Positions 6,381-7,429 of a stretch of 7,429 nt of DNA are shown here, in pieces. The DNA comes from Euryarchaeota archaeon UBA125. Its GTDB lineage: Archaea; Thermoplasmatota; Poseidoniia; Poseidoniales; Thalassarchaeaceae. The stretch is taken from the NCBI GenBank assembly GCA_002502625.1, contig DAPV01000068.1, positions 22,410 to 29,838 of the forward strand, read 5' to 3'. A program made the position numbers and the translations under genes. The first letter of the stretch is position 1. The number at the start of each line of letters is the position of its first letter. The notes under the pieces are model-generated. The model did no database searches, had not been told where the DNA came from, and was given only the letters and a program-made list of their open reading frames with translations.

Positions 6381-6392
6381 TTGAAATTTCAA
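6381..6392. repeat. 12-bp perfect palindrome straddling the cgi121 stop codon
   Basis: TTGAAATTTCAA is a perfect palindrome covering the cgi121 TGA (6391-6389), 36-47 nt upstream of the zinc-knuckle ATG. It could be an operator or part of an internal promoter for the two distal genes, or a chance dyad in AT-rich DNA. It has no loop, so it is unlikely to be an RNA hairpin terminator. Confidence 0.3.
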
Positions 6393-6946
6393 ATATCTGC
6401 GGATGCTGCAAATGCCAAGATTGTAGATTCAATTTGTTCAAATGAAAAATCTCCATCAATTCCTAGTCGATTTAAACTTTCTAAGTTCGGAGAAGGTCGT
6501 GCAGTCAAAAGATCTCCTTCCAACCATGTCATCGCTTTTGCTGCCTCAATTTCTTGTTTATTTTCTTTTTCTGGATAACATATTGCTTGTCCAAATTCAT
6601 CAAATCCAGGATGATTAGGGAGATACAATAACCATGCATGATCATCTCCATTTCTTACACCTGCTCGTTCGAATGCAACTCTAATTTGATGAGTACCTGA
6701 TAGAATTCTGATAAATTCAGTATCGATAGTTCGTGCGACCATTCTTCCCATCATTTCATTTCTACTAGCATGGGACCAAACTGCCCAAAGATGACGTTCA
6801 CTTACAGCCACTGCCCCAGAAATCATTACCCATCTTCCTGATGGTCTAATTTCCAACCAAGTTTTTACTAGATTTTGCGAATCTTTCACTGGATGTTGAA
6901 ATTCAATTCCCCAAGCTGGGAACCATGGGATTTGCGCAGGTTCCAT
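6389..6946 (-). CDS. cgi121: KEOPS complex subunit Cgi121
   Basis: Cgi121 is the accessory subunit of the KEOPS complex (Kae1-Bud32-Cgi121-Pcc1), which makes the universal t6A modification at position 37 of ANN-decoding tRNAs. Cgi121 binds Bud32 and recruits the tRNA through its 3' CCA end. The 185-residue protein shows the family core at about 73-108: TIDTEFIRILSGTHQIRVAF, then ERAGVRNGDD and a hydrophobic strand WLLYLP. It matches the archaeal pattern 'E-x-L-x-x-L-a-G-t-r-Q-I-x-x-A-x-x-k-x-G-v'. The upstream helix (SERHLWAVWSHASRNEMMGR) corresponds to the conserved 'h-A-x-x-A' segment, and the C-terminal part (LESLNRLGI...IESTILAFAASADI) matches the terminal helix that follows 'L-G-I' in this family. 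The start ATG lies 24 nt after the hel308 stop, without a Shine-Dalgarno. Neighbourhood supports the call: hel308 and cgi121 are adjacent in many euryarchaea, including haloarchaea as I recall. No other KEOPS gene is in the window. Confidence 0.85.
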   Translation of the reverse strand: MEPAQIPWFPAWGIEFQHPVKDSQNLVKTWLEIRPSGRWVMISGAVAVSERHLWAVWSHASRNEMMGRMVARTIDTEFIRILSGTHQIRVAFERAGVRNGDDHAWLLYLPNHPGFDEFGQAICYPEKENKQEIEAAKAMTWLEGDLLTARPSPNLESLNRLGIDGDFSFEQIESTILAFAASADI

Positions 6947-6970
6947 GATGTTCGCTTAGGTTATTAGACT

Positions 6971-7429
6971 TCAAATAACCTTATTTTTTCTCAAAATTAT
7001 TTGTTGTGCATTTGTAATTATGTTTTCTACAAGTTTAGGACTCCATCCTCTTAGTGCTTCTAATTTCGAACGATCTCTAGGCCCCATTTCCGAGACATCA
7101 TAAATTGTTTCAAGTCCTCTTATTTTCATTTCTCTAGCACGAACTCTACCTACATTTCGAATACCAACAAGACCTAGAATATCCGATTTACACCCGTATC
7201 GAATTCTTTTTTGAATCTCTGAAATATATTCGGAAACTATTGAAGTTGCCTCAGATGCCTCTTCTAAAACGTCATCATCTGATACTAACATTCTTCGAGC
7301 AGAGTAAAGTAACCATTCTGCTAGTTCAACTCTTGTTCTTACATCTCCGGGTTGCGAATCAAATTCTTCTTCGATTTCTCTCAATGTTTTTTCTTCCATC
7401 CATTCTTCAAGTACACAAAGTGCTTTGAT
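6971..7429 (-). CDS. hel308: ATP-dependent DNA helicase Hel308, C-terminal part (5' end outside window)
   Basis: The frame is open to the right edge of the window, giving the last 152 residues of a larger protein; the ATG at 7399 is internal. Hel308 is a superfamily 2 3'-to-5' helicase that acts at stalled replication forks. The visible part covers the end of the ratchet domain IV and domain V: ALCVLEEWMEEKTLREIEEE continuing to PGDVRTRVELAEWLLYSARRM matches the Hel308 'L-x-D-W-I-x-E-x-x-x-x-x-I...G-P-G-D-l...E-W-L-x-Y-S' block. Next come RIRYGCKSDILGLVGIRNVG and the RVRAR helix-hairpin-helix motif, the domain V 'RAR' segment implicated in controlling unwinding. A second hairpin-like part (SKLEALRGWSPKLVENII) follows. 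The motor domains with the Walker motifs are outside the window. Domain V ends soon after, at ILRKNKVI, with no obvious extra binding motif. It is the first visible gene of the minus-strand unit with cgi121. Confidence 0.9.
   Translation of the reverse strand: MKALCVLEEWMEEKTLREIEEEFDSQPGDVRTRVELAEWLLYSARRMLVSDDDVLEEASEATSIVSEYISEIQKRIRYGCKSDILGLVGIRNVGRVRAREMKIRGLETIYDVSEMGPRDRSKLEALRGWSPKLVENIITNAQQIILRKNKVI

Noticed and set aside
7240..7428. Plus-strand open frame near the right edge
   Set aside because: It is the complement of the Hel308 C-terminal region, whose family blocks are clearly recognisable.

Overview
This window looks like a chromosomal segment of a planktonic euryarchaeon, most probably a Marine Group II archaeon (Poseidoniales / Thermoplasmatota side). 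The reasons are an archaeal RadA recombinase, a Hel308 helicase next to a KEOPS Cgi121 subunit, an initiator tRNA with the archaeal A1-U72 pair, an AT-rich base composition, TATA-like boxes about 25 bp before several starts, and secreted or lipoprotein-type proteins typical of marine archaea. The order-level assignment is inference; the archaeal assignment is firm.

Layout, left to right. (1) Positions 3-881, plus strand: the C-terminal part of a secreted beta-propeller domain protein, cut by the window edge. (2) Positions 867-2237, minus strand: dihydroorotase (pyrimidine synthesis), overlapping the end of the previous gene tail to tail. (3) Positions 2238-2320: a short divergent promoter region. 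(4) Positions 2321-2398, plus strand: initiator tRNA-Met with an encoded CCA. (5) Positions 2447-3199, plus strand: a lipoprotein of unknown function with a PKD-like segment. (6) Positions 3361-4377, plus strand: RadA. (7) Positions 7429-4378, minus strand: a probable four-gene transcription unit, hel308 (5' part outside the window), cgi121, a small four-cysteine zinc-knuckle protein, and an M3-family oligopeptidase. The peptidase stop codon directly abuts the radA stop codon.

The genes are mostly information-processing housekeeping: recombination (RadA), fork repair (Hel308), tRNA t6A modification (Cgi121), initiation (tRNA-iMet) and pyrimidine synthesis (DHOase). Two envelope proteins and a cytosolic peptidase are added. 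The window is gene-dense: convergent genes overlap or touch, and no gene-free stretch is longer than about 160 bp. I see no mobile element, CRISPR array, phage gene or defence cassette, and no clear new system. The least explained items are the small zinc-knuckle protein in the hel308-cgi121 unit, the lipoprotein, a 10-bp extended acceptor helix at the initiator tRNA, and short dyads in the intergenic regions.
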